DNA of 64,000 bases from Anomalospiza imberbis. Its lineage: Eukaryota; Chordata; Aves; Passeriformes; Viduidae. How positions within the stretch are numbered: position 1 is the first letter of the stretch; each line of letters begins with the position of its first letter. A program made the position numbers and the translations under genes. The stretch lies in assembly GCF_031753505.1 (NCBI RefSeq), contig NC_089681.1, positions 34,267,368 to 34,331,367 of the forward strand, given 5' to 3'. Below are positions 27,201 to 41,563 of the stretch, piece after piece. A model generated the notes under the pieces. That model saw only the letters and a program-made list of their open reading frames with translations, had not been told where the DNA came from and ran no database searches.

Positions 27201-28394
27201 GAAGTCAGTCTCGAATGTTTTGTTTGAAATATGCCAATTGACCCATGTAGAATTAATGTGGGTTTTCCATAGTGTGCTATAGAAATTTAGCATAGTGGCT
27301 CTCTTTACAGCAAGAACTATTTTCTAGTTATTAGATAAGCATTTGCTCATGATTTACAAAACTGTAATTTAGGGACTTCAATACATTATCAAAGATAAGC
27401 ATAAAAAATTTATCACAATTTTTCTGGCTTTCAAGGCTCACAAGGCTTTCAAAGCTTTTCAGCAAATTCTGTAGAGGAGAGATTTTTTAAAAATAAATGG
27501 ATACTCACAATTGTCAATTTACATAATGACTTTTTGACAATATCGAAATAATGGCACAGAAGCTTAAATAACATGGAGAGAAGCATAAAGACTAACTGAT
27601 ATAGAAACCACTAAGGGAGGTAACTGTGTGAGCACATAACTACTATCAACAGAGTGAGTGAGAAAAGTACTAGAATCATGCATTGGTACCACATTAATTC
27701 ACTAGAGAATGTGGAAAGGGTTGTAGACCAGGTATCATGGTTAATTAGAAAAAAATATCTGCCAAGTTTGCTGTGCTATGCTATGATGACAGTTTAGCCA
27801 AAATGACAAAGTAAACAACACATTTATCTACTTGTACCTAGGAAGGGAGGAAAATATTCCAAGATATTTGGAATCACACCTGCAAGTCAGAAACTATGGA
27901 TCAGTATCAGGTCCACAGTAAAGATAACCAGTAAAAATAAAGCTGAAGCTTTGAAAGGAAATTTTAAATTTATGTTTCTTCCAGATTTGTTGGTGCAGCC
28001 TTTTTTTAAAGTAGCAATATGCTGCACTTGAGGGGAAAAAAAAGCATGAATGAGCGGTCTGTTCAAACCAGAGAAAATGTAAGATTACACTATCATCAGT
28101 ATCATCAACATATTGTGAGCATGTACACAGGGTACAGCTATATACACAAAGTAAAGCTATTACTGAGCTTTAGGAAAGTGGTATTTGGAACATTTCAAAA
28201 GGTTTGGAGAATCAATTCAGATATTTATCTGGACTGATATAGAGATGGAAGTGGTCTTAAGCATTCTGCAAAACACTTCATCCACAAGCCCATGCAGGAA
28301 TGCAGTATCTATTTTACTCATGTTTTTCCTATTTCTGTTCCTCCTGTTCACTTCCTATTTAGAATTTATGACAATTATCAAGAGTTATTCAGAA

Positions 28395-28439
28395 TAGATG
28401 AGTACATTTTCTATCAGAGTAGATGAGTGCATTATCTAC
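28395..28439. repeat. Tandem 25 bp duplication
   Basis: TAGATGAGTACATTTTCTAT starting at 28395 is repeated with two to three changes starting at 28420 (TAGATGAGTGCATTATCTAC). The period is 25 bp and there are two copies. Confidence 0.8.
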
Positions 28440-31400
28440 TTTATTGTTTATTAGTAAGGATGTTATTCAAATTCTAAGAGAATATGGGGATGAAAAAGAA
28501 ATAAAGATTGTTATTTTTTGGAACCTGAGCACCTCACACAAAATAATCCAGATGTTCACCGACAGTGCATTTTCCTACAGTAAAATCAGCATCTCTCTCT
28601 CTTTTCCTACTTTTCCACTGAGTTTTCTCTCTAGTCAGAGTAAAGGCTTCTTACATACCCCACTATCTCCTCTACCTCGTTCTTTGGCATACACAAAGCA
28701 TTTCTGCCACTGAAAAAAAATCTGTATCCAAACACCTATCCTAACGATTCTCAATTCAGGCACTAACATGGGTTCCAAGGATAGCAATCTCTGTTTTATT
28801 ACTTTAGGCTTTGTTATGTCCTTCTCATCTGCTTTATGCTGAAACATTTGTAGTAAAAATATTTCTGTTTATCTTTCAAGAAGTCTCTTTAAAGATACTT
28901 CTATTTTATTTGGCACTTTCTGCAGATGTGATGTTTCAGTTCAATTATAAAGAATTTAATGAGCTTCAGTACAACTTTGATCCAATGACATTGGGAGATA
29001 TTTCCTCAGGAAATTATTAATTTAGTCTTCTGTCTCCACCAATGGTAAATTTTTTTTTCAGAGAATCACCATTTCTGCCTTTCTACTTAAGGTCCTTAAG
29101 TCAGAAAAATAATTATTTGTCCCATAGCAGCTCTATAGAAAGAATTAATGTATTACAAGTATCCTCCTCCATCATGAAACTCCATTCACTTCTGAACTAG
29201 TATTGAAGTTGCACTGATGTTGAAATCCTTCAATTGTCCTTCAGCATTCTTTACTACAATGTTTCAGTCTTAGTTACTGCACTTATTCCCTCTTTGTGTC
29301 CTCATTTACCTGTTCCGTAGTCTGCAACAATGAAAAGTTTCTATTCTGCCTCATTTATTGGAATATTAATATTTGGGATATTTCTCCAAATCATTTATTT
29401 GCTAGCATCCCAACAAAATGTTTACTTATTTTTAGCTTAAAAATGAATATCCAGTTGTTTCATTATGCATGACCATAATGACATTATGCAGAAATATATT
29501 TTCTTTCTGGAGTTATGATTGACTGGTCCAAATTCAAAGATGAATCCCCTTTCCATTATAACCCCCATTTTATACAAGTACATTATAGTCAAAAGCTGGA
29601 TAGTATATGGACATCTTCTCCAGATTTTCTTTCAATATATCAAAAAAAAAAACCAAACAAACAAAAAACCACAGTATTATGTTTCAAAATTATCTGGTTC
29701 CAATTTCAGAAAGATATTGAAATTACTTCTACCACCTGTGAGAATAATACCTAAAGAGAACAGGAGAGAAACTGCTACCTGGGAATTATTTTAAAACATT
29801 TTTAATATATCTTAAAGTATTTATAAAGTAGTTTTAAATGTTCACAGAAAGCAGTGCATTGAAAAAGAAGGACATGGAAAGAAGACATTTTCCTTTACAA
29901 CAGTGTAATTTTATTTCAGTTCACATTTTAGAAGCTTGAAAAACAACATATCAAAAATGCAAATGTATACAATATGTTCAAAGACAAATATAATGCAATG
30001 GGTCTGTGTAGTAGCTAAATAAGGAAATAGACTGTAATTGTAGTTTATTTTGTGAGAACATAATATAATTACAAGACTGTTGAAAGAGAAGCTTATATAC
30101 ATCAAAATCAGTGGATTAAGACATAATGTTCTTATATGAAATTCTTCCCTCAGACTCCGAGGCAAAGGATAAAGTGGCAGAGTGTAGTAATGGAGTTAAG
30201 AGCCCCACAGAGGATTAAAGAAAGCCATACTGCCAGCAGTGCTCAGCAGGCATGCAAGGAAGGACTCAGAGTATAGTTTCAAAATAAATTGACACGAGAA
30301 CATGGGATGAAGAAACTGCTTGAGCCCTAAAACACAACCTTTCTTTTTATAGGCTGTAAATTAGCTCTTCCCTATGCCCACATAGAAAGTCAAAAGTATG
30401 AGGACACATGCAGCCTTCAGTGTCCTGCCTGGACTGGAGGATAAAGTTCCCAATGGACAAAAAGATCACCCAACTGATTGAGAGATGAAAAAATGACACT
30501 GTTTTCTTAGAGCTCAACAATTACAGAGAATAAAATTTGCCACTAGCACTGATCCCTGAGGGCAGGAGAAGCAATGCTTGTAGATTGCTTGGACATAAAA
30601 GTGACCTGTAAAGGGTTTAGTTCATAAGTCCTACAGAGCTTCCATTAAATGTGTGGATCAAGTGAAATAAAAATTATAGGATGACTAAAGAAATTTATGT
30701 GGAATACAACAGTGGCAATGAGCTGAGGATAAGATGAATTGTGTTTTCTCATATGAGCTACTGGAAAATAAGATCAGAGACTATTTTGGATATAGTCCAA
30801 GATGCATGCCAAGCAGAGAAAAAAGATTATGAGCCAAAGGAACATTAAGAAGTGAGTGATTACAATAAAATCAGATATAAAATATGTGCAAAATGTATGA
30901 TGCAAGAAGAGTTAGTATGCTTTTAATAAGTGGAGTGGAACTGAGGTTTGGGAAGATACAAATTGCTGTGGTTGATCTATCCTAATGACAAAAGTACCGT
31001 CAATTTGGACAAAATAAAAATGAGAAATTGGGACATATAGATAAAAAATTCTCCAGCGGCAGACTAGGAATCAAATAGGTTTCATATACATTCTGTAGAA
31101 TGAACTGCAATTAAAATTTGCAGCCTGATATTAATATGGCTCCCAAAAGATTCTTAAAATGCTACCCAGCACTTTAGCAAAGTGACAGCCACAGCATAAT
31201 CACATTTTAAACAAGTGTGAAACCTTTCAAAAATGCAATCCAGCTCAAAAAAATTGCTACTTGTTACAAAGACATTTCTGTGATGCTGTATTTTCTGTCA
31301 GCACTTTGCATATGTTCACCTGAACTTCACTTGTAGATAATGCAGGAAAGCTTTTCGGTTTTTCAGAAGTTTCAAATTTCTTGGGTCAGGATTCTAGAAA

Positions 31401-33659
31401 GAACAATTTTTCTGTTCTGTGTTAGACTAGGCCATGAGACTGCCAGGCCTGACTTTTCTTTATAGAAGTGTTACTTTCTACCAGCATTTGAAAAAGCATT
31501 ACCTTTAGGAGTTTCCAACATGTGCACAAAGTAGAAGTCTTCCAGTAGGTTATAATGTGTTGAGGGGTAGTAAATGTCTTTGATATACATGTTTCTCCTT
31601 ATAAAACAAAAATATACAGCTTAATGCATTACAAAGGGTGTTGTGAACTTTCCACTCACCCCACTGTTTTATCCCTTTTTATTAGTTAATAGAGAGTAAA
31701 CCACTACTGAAACTGCAACAAATATGTAGACTTGGCAAAGATACAGGTGGCTTGGATTGGCATTGTCTTGCCCAGTTCTGCAATGGAGCACAAATTTATA
31801 TTTGCAATAGAAATATGCAAAACCCCTTAAAGTTTCAATTAAAGATCTAAAACCTAAGAGTTTTCAGTCAGCACCTTTAATAATAACTCTTCTTTTCTAT
31901 GCATGAGGGCATTTATATGTTCATTCCACAAAGTGTGGCAGAAGCTAGCCAGGAGGCAGGAAAGGGTTTGGCTTTCATAGGTGTAACTGTCACAGCAAAA
32001 AAACCCCAACTTTCTCTGCCCTATGTCTCCCTCTTTTCTTTCCTCTGTCTGCAAGTTGGGCTGAACTTTCAGATTCAGAGTGAAAAGCTATTGTCATAGT
32101 TTTCTACTACAAATGAGTAATTTATTTTGCAACTTTTAACTATTGAGGTGGTATTATGCATATGTTCATATTTAACTATTTAATGTAATTAGCAAGTCCT
32201 TATGGCTTTCCTTTATATGGTCATTGTATTTTTCATGTGGTGGAAGAAATGAACAATAGTTCTTGTTGTTTTGTGATCTCATCAGCTCATACAAACTAAT
32301 TTAGATCAGGCTGCACCAGGTTTGGATGCTCATCCAAAATCCTTAAAAGGGCTTCAGAAGATTGAACTAGTGATTTGCAGCTTGAGAATTAATCTGGCAT
32401 GATTTAATGCCAAATGATCTAGAAGGTGCTAGATTGCTGCACAAAGTCTTTGTGAGGTGAAGAGTGGATTCCAGCTCCTGACCAAATTCAACTTCCTTCC
32501 TTAGAAGGGTTTTATTTAAGTAATATTATTACCACTCACACATAATAAAAACTTACACTCACATATATACCAAGAATTCCTGAGGACAAACATGAATAAA
32601 GGTGGGAATTTGAGGAATATGGCAGAGAATACAGTATAAATCTAATAGCAAAACAATAACTAGCTTTTGGAATTTGGTAGACGATTGCTGATAAATATTA
32701 GAACTTGAAAGGTGAATCATAAGACAAATTAAAAAAAGATTTTTCTTTCAAGTGGGATTAAAAATTCTAACACAATATCTACTAAATAGTTTCAGTGTCT
32801 CCTTTGTGTAGTTATTTCAACAGATAATATGGACAAAATTTGTAACTACTTATTACCTTCAACTTCATTGGTCATATATGCATTTCCTCTAATGTACATA
32901 TATGTTAATTTAAAAATATTTAAAATCTTTTAAGGCAAGTGTTCTCTATGCAAGGAAAACATATTATTAAAAGGCATATAAATGTACATATATGACATTT
33001 CATCAGAGCTAATGCTTTTCGTGGCAGTTTGGTGGGGGTGTTAAATAGCAAATCCAAACAAGTTCTGCATCCAGAGGACAAGTGATACTTTGAAAAAAAA
33101 ACACTTGACATCATATAATATATAGTATATTAAACATCCTAAACATATTTACAAATGAGAAGGAAAACTCTGTAATTAAAACGTAACAACAAATTGAACA
33201 AACGTTTTGGTCAGGAAAAGATCCACTGCATAATTCAGAATGGTTAGAAACTCCTAGATACAAGGCAAAATACAAAGGCACAGAGACAGAAATTGCCTAC
33301 CACAATTCAGTGGCAATCCACATTACATGTAATGCATAGTATTTCCAGAATCTAATAGGGGAGTCAAGGCCAGTAGGATCACATAGGCAATTAGGCTAGC
33401 CTTGTTGTAATAGAAGTCATAGAAATTGCAAAATTAAATAGAAGGAATATCCAGATGTTTACATTTAGGTGCCTAGAGACAATCAAGTCTTTGTTCCTCA
33501 GAAGTATTTATCTATGTGTTTAACTTCACAGAACTTGTAGCTTCATGAGCACAGAGTTGTCAGGAGCTATGATCTGCATCTCGGGAAATGTGAGACCAGG
33601 CCACAGAGACAAATAGGACAAATGAAAAAGAAGAAAAGCCAAGACACATGCTAAAGAAA

Positions 33660-33745
33660 ATAGCACATATGTAAATATGTGCACACACACATCCATTTAT
33701 GTACATGTGTATACATATGTGTCTATATATATGGCTGTATTTATG
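33660..33745. repeat. Degenerate CA/TA-rich simple repeat
   Basis: The stretch is made of interrupted alternating purine-pyrimidine motifs: CACACACACA near 33682, then GTGTATACATATGTG and TATATATATGG. It is a degenerate dinucleotide repeat. The 77-codon minus-strand ORF across it is a by-product of the repeat. Confidence 0.65.
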
Positions 33746-35401
33746 ATGCCTGAGGAATGAAAAAGAAGAGAGAAAAAAAAAACAAGATTCCATGTCTGAT
33801 TATAAAAGCCTTGAAAAAATAATACTAAAGCACAGTTAATTTGAAAAGTCTCCATATTTCACTGGCCAGGCCAACTATTATTAATATTTACAACAGAAAG
33901 TGAATAGGAATTTTCCAGTTCCTTTTGATTTCAATTACAGCTTTCACACAAGGTAAACCTTCCATACTTTTTCCCCCCTAATCTGCATTTGGCTGTATTT
34001 AGATCTTATATACTACACAATTTATGCAAAATCCTGGAAGCCAAGACAGCAAGAATCTTCCCAAAAGCCATGGCAGACAGTAATTTTTACTCTTGCATTG
34101 CACATACAGTTGTGTTAAAAAGTGCTTAAGATAAAAAAACATTTTGGAGCAGACAGAAATAGTTTCACTTACTTCAATAATAACTTTATGTTTGTTCTAA
34201 ATGACCAGATACTGTCAGTTCCAAGATAGAACTTTGAACATTGAAAGTAAAGAATGAGCTTTTCTTTTCTATTGATGCCAGCAGATGTGCAAACCCCCAC
34301 ATGATACAACATTAACATTGACTGTATTTCCTTATCAGGCTGTGGATCAGGGCAAGCTCAGGTTCATGCTAGAATGTCATAACAACTTTGAAAATTAGGG
34401 ATAAAAAGGATTTTGAGACATCCTTTAAGCCATACTGTGGTCCAAAGGCAAACTCAGCCATATCTGTAACATGTGAAATATATTCCTTATGATTTGCAGT
34501 GTGAAAGACTGCACAAAAAAAAAAATCAAACAAACATGCAAACATGCAAACAAAATAAAAATTGCTTGGGTTCTGGTTGAAAAAAAGATTTTGCAGAAAA
34601 GTGTACTTAGAGTAAACCAATTTTTTTTTTTTTTAAAAAGTAAATTTTCCTTTACACTAGTTAGTTAAAAAAACAATACTTATTCTTGGCTCTCTAAATT
34701 TCATTGAATCATTGTGCTGTCACTGGTTGTTACACTGTTTGGATGAAAACATGTATACTTTATCATCAGTATCTCAGTCACCTATTGAAAAATTAATAAT
34801 GGAATACAAAGACCCTTCCAAAAAGGCAGGAAGCAGAGTCTTCCAGTCCTCACAAGGAGGCTATATATTAGCCAGATTTCCATCTCTGGATTCCCTTGAG
34901 GAATCCTGTTAACTATTTTTATTAGCAGCAAAGAACACAAAGTTTTCAAATACTTTTTATATTTATATGCATACCTTATCTTCTTTTAAAACTCTGGTTT
35001 GGGATTCTGTTTTACATCTCTCATCCAGACCTAAAATTCAGACGATTTGTTACAGCTCTTTTTTTTGTATGCTCTTGAATTGAAACTTTTTATTATAGTA
35101 ATGATATTCTGACTTCTTAATCAAAAGTCATGCTATATTCATTGTTCAAGTAGCTACTGTAGGGAACTATTTGATGGTCCTTGACTAGAGTTAATAGTCT
35201 GGAATGCCCTGTTCCTCCTACTTTTGCTCTTTGTTATGCTTTTTCTAAGTGTATTTACTACAGAAAATTAAATCTCTCAGCTCCCATGTAGATGTCAGGA
35301 ATATTTGAGAAGCCCTGAAAATGTGGTATTGGTTTCAAAATGGCATTCACCTTTCTACTTTGTCATCTAATAGTTTTATCCAGAAACTATTATATTCTTT
35401 C

Positions 35402-35421
35402 TTTTTTTTTTTTTTTTTTTT
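35402..35421. repeat. Poly(T) run, 20 bases
   Basis: This is an uninterrupted T homopolymer in intergenic sequence. It could be a mononucleotide microsatellite or the remnant of a minus-strand poly(A) tail; no retro-insert body is recognisable next to it. Confidence 0.85.
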
Positions 35422-35629
35422 GCCTTTCATCTGACAGTTAAATGAAATTGCTGACACATTCACCACACATTTGAAGTCAATAGTAATAATTGGATAAGTG
35501 GCATGTATTCACATTCTTGGCATGGAAAGAACCATAAATATGTGTCTCCATTATCTCTGAGATCCATAAAAGGGCAAAGAGCCCAACTACTTACGGGACG
35601 GTCAAGTTAAAGACTAGATCTTTGTTGAG

Positions 35630-36300
35630 CAGCCTGGCTTCACCCACTCTGCCAAGCAGCTGCAGTGCAGCTGGCACACCTCTTACCTTGCATCTCTCCA
35701 TGCCTGCACAGAGGCTGCTCATGTGGCACCTGTAAAGCATCAGGGAAGCAGCACAGCCAGAGGTATCCACAGCTGCCAGCTGAAGTACAGAAGTAACTAA
35801 TGCCTGCTCCTGCCCTTATTCCTCCTCCTGCTCAGGAGTTCATGCCATTTGAAGTCTGTCTTTCTGAGTCTCCACCACTGCAGAGGATGAGCCATTGCTA
35901 TGTAGACAGGAAACTTTCTGCAACAGCTAGTCTTTCAAACCCAGTTATCCAACCACTGAGCAGTTTGACACCATTCTAGCCAGGCTTCCCCATCACAAAG
36001 TTTGAATCCAGAGGAGGAGTGCCACTTGTTGAATACTCCTGATGCAACACTCCTAGCAAGAGTTTTCAGAGGCAGACATATTTGAGACTGTGGCTCATGA
36101 CATCTAGCACCTGCAGGAGGCCTGTGGAGTCTTCAACCCACAGCTTGTACTGATCAGCTGGCCAGCAGTGTGGGGTCAGCGTGACTGGAAGGAACATGCA
36201 GGTGGCTGAGGGCTTCATCTAGTGCCAATTGATTCAGCAGCCAGAGTAATACAGGTCAGAGGGAACACAAAAGCCATGCTGCCTTCAAAGGTAGATCAAA
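35630..36300. other. GC-richer block of unknown nature
   Basis: Within very AT-rich intergenic DNA this roughly 670 bp stretch is visibly richer in G and C and in CTG/CAG-type words (CAGCTGCAGTGCAGCTGG, CTCCTCCTGCTCAGGAG, CACCTGCAGGAGG). It has few CpG, no sustained ORF and no transposon signature I recognise. It could be an unrecognised old transposon, a lncRNA exon or a regulatory element. Confidence 0.4.
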
Positions 36301-39300
36301 TTGCTTATGGTTTTCCAGCTGAGTGTTGAAAATCTCCAGGATTTTACAGCCTGTTTGAGGCAGAATGTGCCAGGGGTTAAGGTGATGCATGTTTTTTCCT
36401 GTAACACTAATCATACTGCATTTCTCATATTTTATCTTGTGCCCATCACATATTGTGCTTCAGCTCTAAACTTATCTGAAGAATCTGGCTTTTCTTCTGC
36501 AGCCCCCTCCTCACATGGCTGAGTAAGTGGCAGTCCTTCAACCTCACCTTGTCTGACATGTGCTCCAGCCCTTTCTTCCTCTGCTGTACTCTACAGTTTG
36601 TAGACATGTCTTGACTCCCATCGCTTTACTATGATATGAAGTCAGGCAAAGGTTGAAAATACTAAAATATTTTAAAATAAAATCCCAAGTAAAGCAAAAC
36701 ACATTACAATACTACTTTAATTATTTTGAAGTTTGGCAGAAACAAGTTTCATCCTAGTTTGATACTGTCCCGTTGTTGACCTCAAATGTCAACATTTGGT
36801 GGCAGCTTTCTTAATGAAAGGCTTTGGTCTCAGTTTGGTAATATATATAAAAAAAATATTAGGACTAATATTTTGCACAATGAGCTGTTCTTTATAGAAC
36901 TGTCCTTTACAGAAATCAATACATAACAACCTAATGAGGCTTGGTCTAGAAAAATCTTATTTTGGAGGAGAGGATGCATTTCTGTGATTGCTTGATCGCA
37001 AACTTTATTATTTGAGTTTATTCTTCTCTTGCACTTCTTTATATTTTAAACTGTTTAATTACATTAATTCTTGTACCTATTGAATTTGGAGGTCTCTCAG
37101 TAAGATAATATGCCTTATATCTTCATGTTCAGTTTTACACCAAGATGGAACTGTATGCTGTAGGGATATTGATGAAATCAGTAGAAATTCTCTTTATCAG
37201 TACTCCTCAAAATTTGATCATAATGAGCATATGCTGCTGTCTGGTAAGACGTCTACAGTATATGGAGCTGTTTTATATAAGAGTATCACCCATAGAAAAC
37301 CTGCATAAGTTTTTTTTTTTTTCTATTACTATGTATATGTTCTAGAAAATGAAGTTTTGTTTTTTTTTTTAATACAAAATATAAACCACCTTCTCAATGT
37401 GACAAAGCTAACAAATTAATAGAGTATCAAAGAAAATCCTACCTTCTGTCTGGCAAAAAAACCTTTACAGTAAGAGCATTCAAAGTGTTGTTACTTCATA
37501 CATAGCAGAACACAGATGCAAGATGTGATATTGACAGTGACTCATTTTACCAGAAAAACCTGGCAGACATAGTTGAAGCTTGGTTTTATGTTCATAGCCA
37601 TCATGCTGCAAAAAGCCTTTCCTCAAGAATCTTTTTTGCTACAGACCTAAATATGAAAGCATATGATGAAATACTCTAGAGTCTTTAAAACGCAGCCCTG
37701 CACAGACTCACGAATTCAGCTGATATGGTCTGTTTTCAGGAATAAAAGCATTCAGGAGCCTAAATCTTATTCCTTTTTACTCAAGGCTTAAGCAGCTTTT
37801 GGTTGAGTTCTCCATTTAGATATGCAAAGACCTGCAAAGTACTACTGCATCCAGTAAGAGGCCATGGACCATGCTGAAATCCAGATTCAATTCTGTGTTA
37901 TAAATTCCATCCAAAACAAGCATCTTGACATTCTGAATAAGTGCCATGACTAGTATTTCAACAAGGTGTAATAAAACTGGAATTACTTGGGACATTAATG
38001 AGTCAGAGCCAAGTACACCTACTCTTTAAGCTAACTACCCCTTTCTCTGCTGCTTCAGTAGAGCCAAGTAGAAGTAGCTTTGCTAACACTTATACTGCAC
38101 AAACTGCATAGAAGGATGGTGTGTTTGCCTCTGGAACCACTGGAATAGCTAACTCCCTAATCTATTGAGGCTCTTTCCTTTCCAGAGGCGATTACACCAA
38201 TCTAATTCAGATGCGTGTGGCTGTTTCTAGAGAACAGAGCTCTGGTATTCATTAGCCAATGTTCAGCTCTAGGAGTCATTCCCAAATAGAGTCTGAAAAA
38301 CTGAAAGGATTGATGCAGTTTCCATCTTACAGCTTAATTTAAATGCTTAGCAAGTCTGCTCAAATGACAAGTAACAAGGATTTTTCAACCTGTTCACAGC
38401 TTCTAAGATGCCAGCCCTGAATTTTTTTCTGAGATAGGTAGCAAGAAACTTAAACTAATACAACTTACTTGAATATAGATCCCTGCAAATTCTTCTAGGG
38501 ATAACAAGATGTGACAGCTCAACTGCTTCCATCCATATTAGTTCCTTTTGCAACCATTGAAATAATAATAAAAAAACCAACCTGTAAGAAGAAGATTTTT
38601 ATTCATGTGTTTATTTTAATTTAGTCTTGAGGTCTGAGCCAGGAAACTTCATGCAGGAAGTAGAATCTGTAGGAGCAGACATATCTAAGGATTTTGAAAA
38701 TACTGTGCAACAATGAAAAGGTATATTTATGTTTTTTTTCTAGAAGGGATGACCCTTAATATTTCAAAAATATTTCCTAAAAATATAGGAATGCACTTCA
38801 AATGAACAATGCCAGTCCTATGTACAGTCTTCATAATTTCAATCCCAGATATTTAGTAATTCAAATTTTTCAGTAGTCAATAGTCCTTGTCTCAAAGGAG
38901 ATTCTCGGTATCTTGTTTATCACAGAAAGCAAAGTTGCTGGATTTAGTTTCCAGCAGGTAAAGTTACTTGATGTTACACAAATTCTACTGGGGAAAAAAA
39001 CAGAAAGGAAACATAACTGGAACTGGATTTAAACTTTTATTTAGTACACAAAACTCCCTGTTCTTCACATTTTTTGTTCCATCACTTGCTTTTGCATTTG
39101 TAATCCAACCATACTGAAATTTCTACTTAAGTTTTGGCTGTGTTTGCAGAATTACAAAATTACAGTTCATAAAATTTTCTCAGCCCAAATCATAGTAAGA
39201 CTACAGAGCTATTATCTGAGCAAATTTGTTGAGAAAAAAAGTCATCCTGAATTCAATACAGACCCTATTCAAATCAAATTTTTCCTGAATATACAATGCT

Positions 39301-41512
39301 CTGTATACTTGCTTAGGTTCCAATCCCCATGAAATGCAAGAAATGTACTTGGAAATATTTTATACTGCCATTCTGATCATTCTTGTAGTTTCATTTGTCA
39401 GATTGAGAGCTTTCTCCCATATTCTCATTCAAATGGAGGCTCATTTAGAAGCACCTGAAGCCAAAAGAGGTCTTGCCATTGGATCTGAGTTTTGAGCATG
39501 TCCTCTGTCTAAAGATATTACTCATCTTACCTTACTTACCTGTCCCTCCCCCTCCTCCTCAGCTGTTCTCTTTTTCCTTGCCAAGTCCTAACTAATTTAA
39601 TTTAGAGGTACTTGAGGAAAAAAAAATATTCTGTATGCTTAGAGATGAGACCATGCTAAATAATTAGTACGCTGATGTAAAACTTTACTTCTGTTACTCA
39701 CTCTGTAGACAGAATACAGAAATATTGCTGAACCTTTTTTTTTTCCCTTTTTTTTGCACCTCACGCATTTGTTAGAACATTTAGGGCAAAGCAGAGCTAA
39801 TTATCACCAGCAGAATTATAGACTCAGCAAATTGCATAGCTTCTCCTTTGATAGCTTCAGAATAAATACTAACCTAGTAGCCTGAAGAGTATTGACAAGT
39901 GCCTGACTTGGCAGTTCTGGTCTATGAAAGCCCTTATTATAGGAATAATCTATAGTTATGTCATGAAATAATTGGGGCTCAGCTGTTCCTAGAAGCCTCT
40001 GCCAAAAAAACTGAGGGATTCATTACTGCAGCCCCTCTCTCAGCTGGTGCATCTGAAAAGTTATTGATTCTCCAGAAAGTCCAGAGGACACAGATCTTCC
40101 TCTTCCATGTTCATGGAAGTGTATGTAGTGCTTTACTCATAGTGAAATCAATACACACATGTGGGCTGAATTCCCTGGAGAATGACCTAGTTGTAATACC
40201 TCAATCTCAAGCTTGTGTGTGAGCTCTGATCTGACATTTGTATTCTGACAAAGTTCCTGCTAATGAAATATGCAGGAGAATGTCTACTTTGTGCTTTTAA
40301 AGAAGTTAAATAGATTACTAGATTGCAGTTGAGACTTGCATAATTTTGGGCATGCCCCAAAGCTGGCAAGCAGGCAGTTGACTACAGAAGTTCATTGGTG
40401 CAAATATCAGGAATTCATATGTTGGTTGGCATGAAGAGCATCAAAAACATGGATAGAGATGCTTGGAAGCTGCATTTGAATGCTTTTATGCAGAGGAAAG
40501 AGAAAACCTTAAAGGTCAAAGGAAAAGTATTATTTATGTTTTACAGATGTTGAAGCAGAACATATTCCATGAATTAGGGATTTACCCTAAGTAAATACAT
40601 AAGTGGATGTTAGGTCTGAAAAGGCTTCTTAATTCCTTTAAAGTAATGAACTATACTCCTTTCCTAACTTGGTTACAACCCTGCAATAGGATAAAGAAAA
40701 TATATGTGATATTTCCAGGTGGAACTGAGAATGATGTAGTACCTAACATAAATATGACAACTGTCTAGAAATGCTTTCAAATTATTATGGTGCATTTCAT
40801 TATCCTTAAGGAAAACTAGTCGGGGATTTGTTCTATCTCTAATGTTTCAACAAATAACTGACCTATTTGAGTTCTGATCTTCCAGATTATGCACAATTTT
40901 TAAAAATCTTTGGATACTTGATGTTTCTGGTAGTGCAAATGCAGCATGAATAATAAGGTTCACAGTGAGTGGGAGCTGGTCAGAGAGCCTGTCATTAGGT
41001 GTTTAGCTGAGACATTCATATATTCAAGGACATTTTAAAAGAAACACAAGAGGCAGTTCTGAATATAAACCAGAATCTTTGAATAACTGATGATTTTGCC
41101 AGTAAGCATTTAAATATAACTTGCTTTACCCTGGGATTGGCAGCTAAGGGGAAAGGTCTCTCAACAATGACTGAAGCCAAATTAGACAAATACATAGTGA
41201 ATTGAGTTAAATACTGGAGTTTCATGAGTATGAAAAATGTGCATACATAATAAATGTACATGAAAGATCAATAAGTGAAACATCAAGCTTGTTTATAAGA
41301 ATTGGTATTTCACTTCTATTCTGAAGGTAACTAATGACATCATGAATATTACCTCATTCATCTTTCATTTTTTAGTCATCTAGATGAAATTCTTAAAGCT
41401 ACTCCTTTAGAACCACTGCAGATAGCCTAGTGGGATTTTAAAAAGTATTCTGATGCCTAAATACCATGGAAATATTTTGGATTAGGCTTCAGAAATTTTA
41501 ACAAGTGTTTGT

Positions 41513-41563
41513 GTTTATTATTATTATTGTGTTTATTATTATTTATTGTGCTTATTATTATTG
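41513..41563. repeat. TTA/ATT trinucleotide-rich microsatellite
   Basis: The sequence repeats GTGTTTATTATTATTATT in slightly varied form two to three times, giving a compound ATT microsatellite of about 50 bp. Confidence 0.85.

Noticed and set aside
34712..34912. 66-codon plus-strand ORF with a protein-like amino-acid mix
   Set aside because: It looked somewhat coding-like (charged stretch followed by Ser-rich segment), but I recognise no family and see no flanking splice sites that would support an exon.
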